Of a stretch of 64,000 nucleotides of DNA, positions 16,728 to 25,561 are shown piece by piece. Position numbers and translations under genes: made by a program. The number at the start of each line of letters is the position of its first letter. Position 1 is the first letter of the stretch. Origin of the DNA: Hoeflea sp. (lineage in GTDB: Bacteria > Pseudomonadota > Alphaproteobacteria > Rhizobiales > Rhizobiaceae); contig JAHRFE010000024.1 of NCBI GenBank assembly GCA_019084245.1, positions 114,940-178,939 of the forward strand, read 5' to 3'. Under the pieces are notes generated by a model. It was not told the DNA's origin and searched no databases. It was given only the letters and a program-made list of their open reading frames with translations.

Positions 16728-19063
16728 GCTGTTGCGCGGCGGGCACAGAAAGCGCTGCGGAACTTGAGGCGCTGAAATCGGAAGGGCCGTCAGCCGAGGA
16801 AATGTGGCTGTCGAGCCGGCCGCTCGGCGATGGCCTGCGTCAGGTCGACCTGATCGTTCCCGGCGTCCATTGCGGCGCCTGCATCGCGCTCTTGGAGAAG
16901 GAGCTTCCGCGGACCCAGGGCGTCGACCATGCCCGCGTCAATCTCTCCACCCGCAGGGTGTCGGTGGTGTTTCGCGAGGCGGACGGCCTCGGCAATGCCG
17001 GCGGGCAGGAATCGAAACGCCCGGAAGCTGTGCTGACCGCGCTCGGTGAAAAATTCAAGGCTTTGGGCTATCCCGCACACCTGCCCGGCGGCGCCGACGA
17101 GGCCGCAGACCCGGCTTTGCGCGAATTGCTCAAGGCGCTGGCAGTGGCCGGGTTTGCCTCGATGAATGTGATGCTGTTGTCGGTGTCGGTCTGGTCGGGG
17201 GCGGAGGCTGCGACGCGGGACCTGTTTCACTGGATCTCGGCGCTGATTGCCGCTCCGGCGCTCATCTATTCCGGCCGGGTGTTCTTCGTTTCAGCCTGGA
17301 GCGCGCTTCGGCATGGCCACGCCAACATGGATGTGCCGATCTCTCTGGGCGTCGGGCTCGCCTATGCGATCTCGCTGCATGAGACCATCACCCATGGCGA
17401 ACACGCCTATTTCGACGCCTCGGTGACGCTTCTGTTCTTCCTGCTCGCGGGCCGGACGCTCGATCACATGATGCGCGAAAAGGCCCGTTCCGCGGTGCGC
17501 AATCTGGTGCGGCTGTCGCCCCGGGGCGCGATGGTGATCCGCGAGGACGGCGCGCGCGAGTATCTGGCGCTTGACGAGATCGAGCCCGGCATGCGGCTGG
17601 CGATCGCGCCGGGCGACCGCATTCCGGTCGACGGCCGGATCGTCTCGGGCCGGTCGGACATGGATTTCGCCGTGGTCAATGGCGAGAGCGCGCCGCAGCT
17701 GGTCGAGGCCGGGTCACTGACGCCCGCGGGCACGCTCAACCTCACCGGCGCGCTGGTGCTCGAAGCCACGCGCAGCGCCAGGAATTCGTTCCTCGCTGAA
17801 ATGGTCTCGATGATGGAAGCGGCCGAAAGCGGCAGGGCCGGCTACCGGCGGATTGCCGACCGGGCCTCTTCGATCTATGCGCCGGCAGTGCACATCCTCG
17901 CGCTCGGCACCTTCATCGGCTGGATGATGGTCTCGGGCGACTGGCGCATGGCCATGCTGACCGCGGTCGCGGTGCTGATCATCACCTGTCCCTGCGCGCT
18001 GGGGCTCGCGGTGCCGGTGGTGCAGGTGATTGCGGCGGGGCGGCTGTTCGAGAACGGCATCATGGTCAAGGACGGCTCGGCCATGGAGCGGCTGGCGCAG
18101 ACCGATCACGTCGTGTTCGACAAGACCGGAACGCTGACGCGGGGCAAACCGCGGCTGATCAATTCCGCCGCCGTGGCGCCGGATCATCTTGCCATCGCGG
18201 CGCGGATCGCGCGGGCCTCGCGCCATCCCCTGAGCCAGGCGCTGGCCGATTTCGATACGGGCGATGCGGGGCCGGAGTTCGACATCACCGAAACGCCCGG
18301 CGACGGGGTCGAGGCGATTTCGCCGGAAGGCGATATCTACCGGCTCGGGCGCGCCGCCTTTGCGCTCGATAACCGCGACGAGGGGATCGAGCGCTGCGCC
18401 GATGCGAGCCAGGTGATCCTGTCGAAGAACGGTAGTTTCCTCGATATCTTCCTGTTCTCCGATCAGTTGCGGCGCGGCGCTGCGCAGGCCGTGGCGCGGC
18501 TTTCGGGCTTGGGTATTGACGCCGAGATCCTGTCGGGCGACCGCGAGGGGCCGGTGAGGGCGCTCGCAGGCGAACTGGGGGTCAGCACTTACGTCGCGGG
18601 CGTGCGGCCACGCGGCAAGGTCGACCGCGTCAAGGTGCTGGCGTCGGAGGGCCACAAGCCGCTGATGGTCGGCGACGGGCTGAACGACGCGCCGGCGCTC
18701 TCGGCGGCGCATGTTTCCATGGCGCCGGCCAGTGCCGCCGATGTCGGGCGCATGGCCGCGGATTTCGTGTTCCTGCATGATTCGCTCGAGGCCGTGCCGA
18801 TGGCGATTGAAGTCTCGCGCAAGGCGAGCAGCCTTATCCGGCAGAATTTCGCGCTGGCCATTGGCTACAATGTCATCGCCGTGCCGATCGCGGTGATGGG
18901 CTACGCCACGCCGCTGATCGCGGCGCTGGCAATGTCGTCCTCATCGGTCATCGTGGTCCTGAACTCACTGCGATTGCGCCGCAAGACCCGCGTCGAGCAG
19001 TTCGCCGCGCCGGAGCGGGTGCCGCAGCCCGCGCCAAATCCCGGCCTCGGGGCCCAGGCATGA
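16724..19063 (+). CDS. ccoI: Cu+-exporting P1B-type ATPase CcoI (FixI)
   Basis: A 779-residue copper P-type ATPase that supplies copper for the binuclear centre of the cbb3 oxidase. An N-terminal heavy-metal domain has GVHCGACIALLE. The transmembrane CPC motif is TCPCALGLAVP, the phosphorylation site DKTGTLTRGKP, and the hinge GDGLNDAPALS. It starts at the GTG at 16724, overlapping the ccoH stop; this gives VSCCAAGTES at the N-terminus, another Cys pair near the start. The stop overlaps the ccoS start. Confidence 0.95.
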   Translation: MSCCAAGTESAAELEALKSEGPSAEEMWLSSRPLGDGLRQVDLIVPGVHCGACIALLEKELPRTQGVDHARVNLSTRRVSVVFREADGLGNAGGQESKRPEAVLTALGEKFKALGYPAHLPGGADEAADPALRELLKALAVAGFASMNVMLLSVSVWSGAEAATRDLFHWISALIAAPALIYSGRVFFVSAWSALRHGHANMDVPISLGVGLAYAISLHETITHGEHAYFDASVTLLFFLLAGRTLDHMMREKARSAVRNLVRLSPRGAMVIREDGAREYLALDEIEPGMRLAIAPGDRIPVDGRIVSGRSDMDFAVVNGESAPQLVEAGSLTPAGTLNLTGALVLEATRSARNSFLAEMVSMMEAAESGRAGYRRIADRASSIYAPAVHILALGTFIGWMMVSGDWRMAMLTAVAVLIITCPCALGLAVPVVQVIAAGRLFENGIMVKDGSAMERLAQTDHVVFDKTGTLTRGKPRLINSAAVAPDHLAIAARIARASRHPLSQALADFDTGDAGPEFDITETPGDGVEAISPEGDIYRLGRAAFALDNRDEGIERCADASQVILSKNGSFLDIFLFSDQLRRGAAQAVARLSGLGIDAEILSGDREGPVRALAGELGVSTYVAGVRPRGKVDRVKVLASEGHKPLMVGDGLNDAPALSAAHVSMAPASAADVGRMAADFVFLHDSLEAVPMAIEVSRKASSLIRQNFALAIGYNVIAVPIAVMGYATPLIAALAMSSSSVIVVLNSLRLRRKTRVEQFAAPERVPQPAPNPGLGAQA

Positions 19064-19218
19064 GCAATCTGATCTACCTCATCCCGATCGCCCTGTTTCT
19101 GGGCGCGCTGGGTCTGGGGGCATTCCTGTGGTCGATGAAAACCGGCCAATATGACGATCTCGACGGCGCCGCCTGGCGCGTGCTCGATGATGACGACGAC
19201 AAGCCGAAACAGGACTGA
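19060..19218 (+). CDS. ccoS: cbb3 oxidase maturation protein CcoS
   Basis: A 52-residue protein with one membrane helix (NLIYLIPIALFLGALGLGAF) and an acidic tail. The motif FLWSMKTGQYDDLDGAAWRV is the CcoS signature. CcoS is needed for cofactor insertion into the cbb3 oxidase. The ATG overlaps the ccoI stop (ATGA), closing the ccoGHIS operon. Confidence 0.94.
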   Translation: MSNLIYLIPIALFLGALGLGAFLWSMKTGQYDDLDGAAWRVLDDDDDKPKQD

Positions 19219-19360
19219 ACCCACGCCGGTCTTCCGCCAGCGTCCTCACTCTTCCACACCTGAACGACAAGCCCGGCAGGATGCAACCGCCTGAGGCTTG
19301 CCGCCTCCGCCCGCATGGGTCACAAGGTCATCCGGGAAACGTGCTGAAGGGGTGACTCGC

Positions 19361-20779
19361 ATGGCTGAAGCGGAAATCGGCGTTATCGGACTGGGCGTCA
19401 TGGGCGCCAATCTGGCGCTCAACATTGCCGACAATGGCTATCATGTCGCCGTCTACAACCGGACTGTTTCGCGAACCGACGAGTTCGCGGCTGGTGCCGG
19501 GGACCTGTCGGCGAAGATCACGGCCTGCGCCACGCTCGAGGATTTCGTCTCGGCCATCAGGCCGCCGCGGCCGGTGATCATCATGATCCAGGCCGGCGAT
19601 GCGGTGGACCAGCAGATCGAAGCACTCAGGCCGCTGATGGCGGAGGGCGACATCATCATCGACGCCGGCAACGCCAATTTCCGCGACACGATGCGCCGCT
19701 TTGAAGGCCTTGAAGGCTCGGGCCTCACCTTCATCGGCATGGGCGTTTCGGGTGGCGAGGAAGGCGCGCGGCACGGGCCGTCGATCATGGTGGGCGGCAC
19801 GGAGACCGCCTGGAAACGTGTCGAGCCGGTGCTGACCGCGATTTCGGCGAAATACCAGGGTGAGCCGTGCGCCGCCTGGCTCGGCGAAAACGGCGCCGGC
19901 CACTTCGTCAAGACCATCCACAACGGCATCGAATATGCCGACATGCAGATGATCGCCGAGGTCTATGGCGTCATGCGCGATCATCTGATGATGGACGCAC
20001 CGACGATCGCGGCGGTGTTTTCGGCCTGGTCGACCGGGCCGCTCGATTCCTACCTGATCGACATCACCGCCGAAGTCCTCAAGGTCAACGACGCAGCCAC
20101 CGGCCGTCCGATCGTCGATATCATCGTCGACGCCGCCGGCCAGAAAGGCACCGGCCGCTGGTCGGCGATCGAAAGCCAGATGATGGGCGTGCCGGCGACC
20201 GCGATCGAGGCGGCGGTGGCCGCGCGCTCGCTTTCGGCGATGCGCGAGCAGCGCGCACGCGCCGAGGCGCGGTTCGGGCTGCCCGGACAGCAGGACCGGC
20301 GCAGCGGGCAGGAGGTTGTCACGGACCTCGAAAAGGCGCTGCTTGCGGGCAAGATCGCAGCTTACGCGCAGGGCTTTGCCGTCATGACCGCTGCATCGGA
20401 CGAATTCTCCTGGAACCTGCCGATGGCGACAATCGCCGAGATCTGGCGTGCCGGCTGCATCATCCGCTCCCGCTTCCTGGGCGAGATCGCCGCTGCCTTC
20501 ACGGACACACCGGACGCCCCCAACCTGGCGCTGACGCCGGCCTTCTCGACCATGATCGAGGAGACCGACGCAAGCCTGAGGCGCATCGTCGCCGAAGCCG
20601 CGCTCAACGGCCTGCCGATGCCTGCGCTGTCGAGCGCGCTTGCCTATTTCGACACCTACCGGCGGGCGCGGGGCACCGCGAACCTCATCCAGGCGCAACG
20701 CGATTTCTTCGGCGCCCACGGCTTTGCGCGGCTTGACGCGGAGGGCGAACACCATGGACCATGGGGCGGGCAGGGGTGA
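19361..20779 (+). CDS. gnd: 6-phosphogluconate dehydrogenase, decarboxylating
   Basis: Oxidative pentose phosphate enzyme converting 6-phosphogluconate and NADP+ to ribulose 5-phosphate, CO2 and NADPH. It is 472 residues, the long homodimeric form. The Rossmann motif is GVIGLGVMGANLALN. Substrate motifs are GVSGGEEGARHGPSIM and the catalytic Lys region FVKTIHNGIEYADMQM. The C-terminal tail has HGPWGGQG. The start at 19361 follows aagggg and begins MAEAEIGVIG. Confidence 0.95.
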   Translation: MAEAEIGVIGLGVMGANLALNIADNGYHVAVYNRTVSRTDEFAAGAGDLSAKITACATLEDFVSAIRPPRPVIIMIQAGDAVDQQIEALRPLMAEGDIIIDAGNANFRDTMRRFEGLEGSGLTFIGMGVSGGEEGARHGPSIMVGGTETAWKRVEPVLTAISAKYQGEPCAAWLGENGAGHFVKTIHNGIEYADMQMIAEVYGVMRDHLMMDAPTIAAVFSAWSTGPLDSYLIDITAEVLKVNDAATGRPIVDIIVDAAGQKGTGRWSAIESQMMGVPATAIEAAVAARSLSAMREQRARAEARFGLPGQQDRRSGQEVVTDLEKALLAGKIAAYAQGFAVMTAASDEFSWNLPMATIAEIWRAGCIIRSRFLGEIAAAFTDTPDAPNLALTPAFSTMIEETDASLRRIVAEAALNGLPMPALSSALAYFDTYRRARGTANLIQAQRDFFGAHGFARLDAEGEHHGPWGGQG

Positions 20780-20850
20780 CGGGGCTGCGATGATGCCCGG
20801 TCGGGAAGCCGGGCAGATGGGATTTGCAGGTTCGTGCGGAGGTGCGCGAC

Positions 20851-21474
20851 ATGATGATCACCGACATCGAGGATTTTTTCACCAGGGGCTGCGGACGGTG
20901 CGCCCGCTTTGACACGCCCGACTGTTCGGTGCGGCAATGGACCGCGGGGCTCGACGACCTGCGCCGGATCTGCCGCGAACTGCAGCTTGAGGAAACCGTC
21001 AAGTGGGCGCATCCGTGCTACATGCATGCGGGACGCAACATCGCCATCATCGGCGCCCTGCGCGGCGATTTCCGCCTGAGCTTCTTCAACGCGGGCCTGA
21101 TGAGAGACCCCGAAGGCGTGCTCGAACGCCAGGGCGAAAACACAAGGCATCCCGACATGATCCGGTTCACGCGCAGTGACCAGGTGAGCGAGATGGAGGG
21201 GATCATCCGCGCCTATCTGCAGGAGGCGATGGCCTATGCCGAGAAAGGCCTCAAGCAGCCGAAGGAGGAGGGCGGGTTCGATCTGCCGGAAGAGCTGGTC
21301 GAGGCGCACGACGCCGACCCCGAACTGGCCGAAGCTTTTCACGCACTCACACCGGGCCGCCAGAGAAGCTATGTCATCGCGTTGAGCTCGGCCAAGACAT
21401 CGCAGACCCGCATCAACCGGATTGCCAAATATCGCGACAAGATCATTGCCGGGAAGGGGGCGATGGAGCGGTAG
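20851..21474 (+). CDS. YdeI/OmpD-associated family protein (DUF1801-like)
   Basis: A 207-residue cytoplasmic protein. The N-terminal half resembles the DUF1801 fold (ETVKWAHPCYMHAGRNIAII, then GDFRLSFFNAGLM), and the C-terminal half matches the OmdA-like helical region (ALTPGRQRSYVIALSSAK, then TRINRIAKYRDKIIAG). The start ATG at 20851 follows cggaggtg at a good distance. The function is not known; related proteins are called iron-binding-like or YdeI. It stands alone between gnd and an AraC gene. Confidence 0.7.
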   Translation: MMITDIEDFFTRGCGRCARFDTPDCSVRQWTAGLDDLRRICRELQLEETVKWAHPCYMHAGRNIAIIGALRGDFRLSFFNAGLMRDPEGVLERQGENTRHPDMIRFTRSDQVSEMEGIIRAYLQEAMAYAEKGLKQPKEEGGFDLPEELVEAHDADPELAEAFHALTPGRQRSYVIALSSAKTSQTRINRIAKYRDKIIAGKGAMER

Positions 21475-21538
21475 TGTTCGGGGTCCAACATACGCTCGGT
21501 ATTGCCTGCTTAAGTGACCGGCTGCTACGGAAGGGCGC

Positions 21539-22201
21539 ATGAAAACCAACCCTGACTTCCAGAAATGGCATCATGTCGCCGACGCGAGCGAGACATCCAT
21601 CGTGTTCCCCGATGGTTGCCGCGACGTGCTGGTGATAAGCGAGAATGGCAGGCCAGATCGCGTCGTTTTGACGGAGTTTGATTTTCACCCGCGATCCGTC
21701 ACGCTTCGGCCCGGCACGCAAATCAGCGGCTATCGGCTTCGCCCCGGTGCTATGGTTGATCAACGCGCGCTTTCCGCCAACACCAATTCCGCGGACGGAA
21801 CCGAAGACATGATCGGGAATGCGCTGGTCGCTCCAGATGAGTTGGATTACGCAATCCTCTCCCTGACATTTCCCGGATCGACGGTGCTGTCCGTTTCCAG
21901 AAGCCTGGGCGTTTCCGCCCGCACTCTGCAACGGCGTTTCCGCGACCAGGACCTGCCGCCTCCGGATTTCTGGCGGCTGCTTGGGCGCGCACGTTTGGCC
22001 GCCGCGCAGCTTGCCTCAGCCGCGCCATTGGCGGAGGTGGCATGCGATGGTGGCTACAGCGATCAGGCCCACATGACGCGCGAGTTCCTCCGCTGGTTCC
22101 ACATGACCCCGACACAGATCAGACGAAATGCCGGCCTGCTCGAACAGTTGGGTCAGCCTGCGCTCGGCAACTGGACAGGGGAACAGATCTCGATCAGATA
22201 G
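21539..22201 (+). CDS. AraC-family transcriptional regulator
   Basis: A 220-residue regulator. The N-terminal part (about 1-90) is a small beta-rich sensor containing IVFPDGCRDVLVI. The C-terminal part is a two-helix-turn-helix AraC domain, with SVSRSLGVSARTLQRRF and EVACDGGYSDQAHMTREF as the recognition motifs. The last 49 bases overlap the 3' end of the convergent VOC gene, which suggests it may act on that gene or hydrolase neighbours. No ligand is evident. Confidence 0.85.
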   Translation: MKTNPDFQKWHHVADASETSIVFPDGCRDVLVISENGRPDRVVLTEFDFHPRSVTLRPGTQISGYRLRPGAMVDQRALSANTNSADGTEDMIGNALVAPDELDYAILSLTFPGSTVLSVSRSLGVSARTLQRRFRDQDLPPPDFWRLLGRARLAAAQLASAAPLAEVACDGGYSDQAHMTREFLRWFHMTPTQIRRNAGLLEQLGQPALGNWTGEQISIR

Positions 22202-22548
22202 CCGTTCGGATCACTGACATAGGATGTGGTCTGGCCCCACGGTTCATCCCGGACATCCTGAATCAGAACGGCCCCGGCTTCGACGGCGCGGTCGAGAGCT
22301 TTACGAACATCTCCGGTTTCAAACGCCAGTTCGAAGACGGGAGCATTGGGATCAGGCCTTCCCGGTGTCTTGCCGAGTTGGCGCATCAGCGCAGTGGACG
22401 AAAAAGCCAGCTTTGTGGTTCCCGTCGACAGCTCGCCATAATCGCCTGATTCATGCAGAAAGGCTTTTTCCAGCGCAAAAGCGCGTTCATAGAAATCAAT
22501 CGAAGCTGCGACATCATCGACATAGAGGATCGAGTATCTGAAGATCAT
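22153..22548 (-). CDS. VOC family (glyoxalase/bleomycin-resistance-like) protein
   Basis: A 131-residue protein of the vicinal oxygen chelate fold with paired beta-alpha-beta-beta-beta units. The N-terminal motif is YSILYVDDVAASIDFYERAF and the C-terminal one is SYVSDPNGYLIEICSP, with the last Glu as a possible metal ligand. It is convergent with, and overlaps by 49 bp, the AraC regulator gene. The substrate cannot be told from the sequence. Confidence 0.85.
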   Translation of the reverse strand: MIFRYSILYVDDVAASIDFYERAFALEKAFLHESGDYGELSTGTTKLAFSSTALMRQLGKTPGRPDPNAPVFELAFETGDVRKALDRAVEAGAVLIQDVRDEPWGQTTSYVSDPNGYLIEICSPVQLPSAG

Positions 22549-22656
22549 TGGGTTCTCCTAATCAGGAAGGGTACAGCCGACATGTGGATCGGGATTCACG
22601 AAATGTCTTGAAGAAACGCGACAGATGCCCGGAGCACTTGCCGATTTCCAACTGCC

Positions 22657-22670
22657 TTAACCTGGATCAA
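22657..22670. promoter_or_regulatory. FNR/FixK-like box in front of the alpha/beta hydrolase
   Basis: TTAAC-ctgg-ATCAA, an 8/10 match to TTGAT-N4-ATCAA, 56 bp upstream of the chosen hydrolase start. It shares the ctgg spacer with the box before ccoN and the one at 59921. A start for the transcript near 22705 would fit a class II site. Confidence 0.45.
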
Positions 22671-22726
22671 TGCGCATCCCGTATCCGGACCCCATGCTGC
22701 AGGATACCAGGCAAGTTGGAGGCCAC

Positions 22727-23518
22727 ATGTTCGAGGCAGGAAAGATTGTCACTGCAGGTGATGCTGCGCTGTTCGTATCTCAAGCCGGCAGGGCGGATGG
22801 ACCGGCGATTGTCCTGTTGCACGGTGGCATGGGAAGCCGGATGGATTTTGTGCCGCTGGCAAACCACCTTGCCAACGATTACCGGTTGATTGCGATTGAC
22901 AGCCGGGGTCATGGCCGGTCCACCCTTGGTCACGCCAACATGAGTTATCGGCAACTCACCGAAGACACTGCCGCTGTTCTCGACCAACTGGGCCTGAGCG
23001 AGGCCGGGATCATCGGCCATAGCGATGGCGGCATTGTCGCGCTCCGGCTTGCCGCATCGGGCCTTGTGCGGCCTCGTTTCGTGGTTGCCGTGGCTGTGCA
23101 TTGGCAGTTGCCGGATGACGACCCGACCCGTGAGATATATCAGGGCGTCAGTGTGGAAGAGTGGCGCGAAATGTTCGGGCAGCAAGTCGAGCGCTATGAG
23201 GCCGAGAACCCCGAGCCGGATCTTCCAAGACTGTTTGCGGCGACCAAAGCTATGTGGCTGGGCAGGGGCGCCGATGCCTATCCCGGGGAAACCGTTGGCG
23301 CCATTTCCTCCCCGCTTCTGGTCATTCACGGTGACGAGGATTTCCTTGTCTCGCGCAAGCAGGCCTTTGAGCTTGTCGAACGTATCGAGGGCGCGCGGCT
23401 GCTCAACCTTCCCTTCGCATCGCATACCGTGCTGGAAGATAGTCCGGCGGACGTATTGCCTTTCGTCGCCAGCTTCATCGCCGGGGTGCAGGAGGAGGTG
23501 CCGGCAACCGGCTTATGA
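22727..23518 (+). CDS. alpha/beta hydrolase
   Basis: A 263-residue alpha/beta hydrolase-fold enzyme. The oxyanion loop is LLHGGMGSRMDF, the nucleophile elbow is GHSDGG, the acid is in LVIHGDEDFLV and the base in FASHTVLEDSP. The catalytic triad is complete. An ATG at 22670 is in frame but lies in the FNR-like box; I chose 22727 because a ttggagg ribosome site precedes it. The substrate is unknown; esterase or haloperoxidase-like activity is likely. Confidence 0.82.
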   Translation: MFEAGKIVTAGDAALFVSQAGRADGPAIVLLHGGMGSRMDFVPLANHLANDYRLIAIDSRGHGRSTLGHANMSYRQLTEDTAAVLDQLGLSEAGIIGHSDGGIVALRLAASGLVRPRFVVAVAVHWQLPDDDPTREIYQGVSVEEWREMFGQQVERYEAENPEPDLPRLFAATKAMWLGRGADAYPGETVGAISSPLLVIHGDEDFLVSRKQAFELVERIEGARLLNLPFASHTVLEDSPADVLPFVASFIAGVQEEVPATGL

Positions 23519-23629
23519 CGCCTCATCGGCACCCTGCAAATCCTGCGGGCGTGAGCGCCGAGGCCATGCCCGTTCGGAGGCTCTTCAACCTCCTTTGGAC
23601 ACCCAGTCGAAGGTGCTGTGCTTTTGCGA

Positions 23630-24100
23630 TTATGGTTTGGGGAACTTGATCTCAATGGCACGGATCCCCGCTTCGAGCTCATTTGTCGCCGTCCCGCCCA
23701 GCGCGGCCTTGAGCCGGGCTTCGTAGCTGCGGGCGAGCTGGACCAGTTCCATGTAATTCTGCCGGCCGTCGCGGGTGAGTTCTATGTGCTCGATGCGGCG
23801 GTCGGTTTCATCGGCCCGGCGGGTGATCCAGCCGCGCTCCTCGAGCGCCCGGATCGCGCGGCTCACCTTGGTTTTGTGCATGGAGGAATGCTGGCCGATT
23901 GCGGTCGCGGTGATGGTGTTGAACTGGCCGATGGTGGCGAGCGTGCGCCATTCGGGCCGGGTCATGCCGTTACGCTCGCGGTAGATCTGGGCGAACTCGC
24001 GGCTCACATGTTCGGCGGCGCGGGCCAGCCGGTAGGGCAGGAATCCTTCCAGCGCCAGCGGCTCCGGACCGTCTTCAGGCGGCTTGCGGCTTGAACTCAT
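23630..24100 (-). CDS. MarR-family transcriptional regulator
   Basis: A 156-residue winged-helix regulator. The helix-turn-helix is in NTITATAIGQHSSMHKTKVS and the wing in DRRIEHIELTRDGRQNY. It is divergent from the D-lyxose-isomerase-like gene, with a palindrome (GTAACaGTTAC) 31 bp upstream of its own start that could be its operator. The ligand is unknown. Confidence 0.87.
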   Translation of the reverse strand: MSSSRKPPEDGPEPLALEGFLPYRLARAAEHVSREFAQIYRERNGMTRPEWRTLATIGQFNTITATAIGQHSSMHKTKVSRAIRALEERGWITRRADETDRRIEHIELTRDGRQNYMELVQLARSYEARLKAALGGTATNELEAGIRAIEIKFPKP

Positions 24101-24131
24101 GGACGCAGATCACTTCCTGTTCGTTGCTTTT

Positions 24132-24142
24132 GTAACAGTTAC
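24132..24142. promoter_or_regulatory. palindrome between marR-like and isomerase genes
   Basis: A perfect 5-bp inverted repeat around one base, GTAAC-A-GTTAC, in the 152-bp divergent intergenic region. MarR proteins usually bind short palindromes near their own promoter, so this is a candidate operator. It is short enough to be chance. Confidence 0.4.
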
Positions 24143-24252
24143 GTCCTGTGCGCATAGACCGAAAGCGGGGGCGGCGCAATTGCATTGCGCCAGCCAAGGT
24201 TCTAGGTCTTGGATAAAATCGATTTGAAAACGGCCAGACGGAGGAGGACGCA

Positions 24253-24939
24253 ATGGAACGCAGCCAGATCAACGAGATCCTCGAGGAGAGCGACCGGTTC
24301 ATTGGATCCTTCGGGTATATCCTGCCGCCGTTCGCCTATTGGAGCCCCGAGGAGATGCGCGCCCGCACCGGATCGGACGCGGGCGATATCCGCGCCAACC
24401 GGCTGGGCTGGGACATCACCGATTATGGCCAGGGACGTTTCGAGGATCTCGGGCTGTTCCTGTTCACCGTGCGCAACGGATCGGCCGCCGATCTGGCCGC
24501 GGGCAGGGGCATGCTCTACGCCGAGAAGATCATGATCTCGCGCGAGAACCAGGTCTCACCGATGCACAGGCACACTATCAAGGCCGAGGACATCATCAAC
24601 CGCGGCGGCGGCAAGCTGGTGCTGGAGCTGTTTGCGTCAGCCGAGGACGGGTCCGTCGATCCTTCAGCCGAAATCATGGTTCACACCGATGGGGTCTTGC
24701 GCAAACTGAAGGCCGGTTCATTGCTCAAGCTCGATCCGGGCGAGAGCGTCACCCTGATGCCCGGGCTCTGGCATGCATTCTGGGGGGAGGGCGGAGATGT
24801 GCTGATCGGCGAGGTCTCGACCGTCAATGACGATCTCACCGACAATGTCTTCCGCGAGCCGATCGGCCGGTTCTCGACGATCATCGAAGACGAGAAGCCC
24901 AGGCATCTGCTGGTTTCGGATTACGACACCTGGCTGTAA
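24253..24939 (+). CDS. D-lyxose/D-mannose isomerase-like cupin protein
   Basis: A 228-residue single-domain cupin. Metal ligands expected for the D-lyxose isomerase family are in SPMHRHTIKAEDII (two His and a Glu) and GLWHAFWGE (His). The motif VLIGEVSTVNDD precedes the C-terminal region, which ends ISEPIG-like (VFREPIGRFSTI). A strong ribosome site (aggagg) stands before the ATG. It is divergent from the MarR gene, which may control it. Sugar isomerase activity is inferred from the family. Confidence 0.8.
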   Translation: MERSQINEILEESDRFIGSFGYILPPFAYWSPEEMRARTGSDAGDIRANRLGWDITDYGQGRFEDLGLFLFTVRNGSAADLAAGRGMLYAEKIMISRENQVSPMHRHTIKAEDIINRGGGKLVLELFASAEDGSVDPSAEIMVHTDGVLRKLKAGSLLKLDPGESVTLMPGLWHAFWGEGGDVLIGEVSTVNDDLTDNVFREPIGRFSTIIEDEKPRHLLVSDYDTWL

Positions 24940-24974
24940 GGCGCAGCACGCAGGTTGCCCGGCGGGGGGCAATC

Positions 24975-25010
24975 AAAGAATTTGGCAAAGAATTTGGCAA
25001 AGAATTTGGA
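24975..25010 (+). repeat. three tandem 12-bp units
   Basis: The unit aaagaatttggc is repeated three times in tandem, the last ending in a instead of c. It lies in the gap after the isomerase gene, 36 bp downstream of its stop, and is AT-richer than the surroundings. I see no coding role. Confidence 0.85.
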
Positions 25011-25111
25011 CGTCAACCATCGCCCCGCATGGCGCCGGCTGACGTCCTGGAAAAACCGCGCCTCGGACCCGGTCCCGCCCCTGGCAGGTGGGCAGCGGTT
25101 TCTCGTTCGGA

Positions 25112-25348
25112 TCAGGCCTTGTCGATGCCCAGATATCCAAGCCTGACAGCCTTGGCCAGGCCAGCCATGCGGTTGGGGACGCGCAGCTTCAGCATGACGA
25201 CGGAGAGCACGGAGGCGACTTCGGCGGCCGTCAGTTCGAGTTCCGCGCCAATCTCGGCGTCGGTGCGGCCTTCGGCGCATTTGCGCAGGCAGCTCATTTC
25301 GGTTCGCGTCAATGGAAGAGAGCCCCGCTCGTTTCCAAGATCCATCAT
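25112..25348 (-). CDS. small LuxR-type helix-turn-helix protein
   Basis: A 78-residue protein made up almost entirely of a LuxR/GerE-like DNA-binding domain. LTRTEMSCLRKCAEGRTDAE matches the first helices, and AAEVASVLSVVMLKLRVPNR the recognition helix and following turn. No sensor or receiver domain is attached, so it may act on its own or pair with another protein. The ATG at 25348 lies after a ggacgacat stretch on the coding strand. Confidence 0.65.
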   Translation of the reverse strand: MMDLGNERGSLPLTRTEMSCLRKCAEGRTDAEIGAELELTAAEVASVLSVVMLKLRVPNRMAGLAKAVRLGYLGIDKA

Positions 25349-25561
25349 GTCGTCCTTTCAGGGTGACACGCCCGCCGCAAAGCGGACGGACCGGGCATCG
25401 CGGCGTGGTCATGGACCCGCCGCTGTGCGTCACCAAATCGTGTTTGATAGTGAGGAGCGCTTATGCCCTGTCCGGCAAAAATGCGCCTTCACGCCACGCG
25501 CCAAATATGGTGGACGTTTGAGGCCGCGAAACAGGGGTGCAAGGGCATGTGTGGTGCAGGG

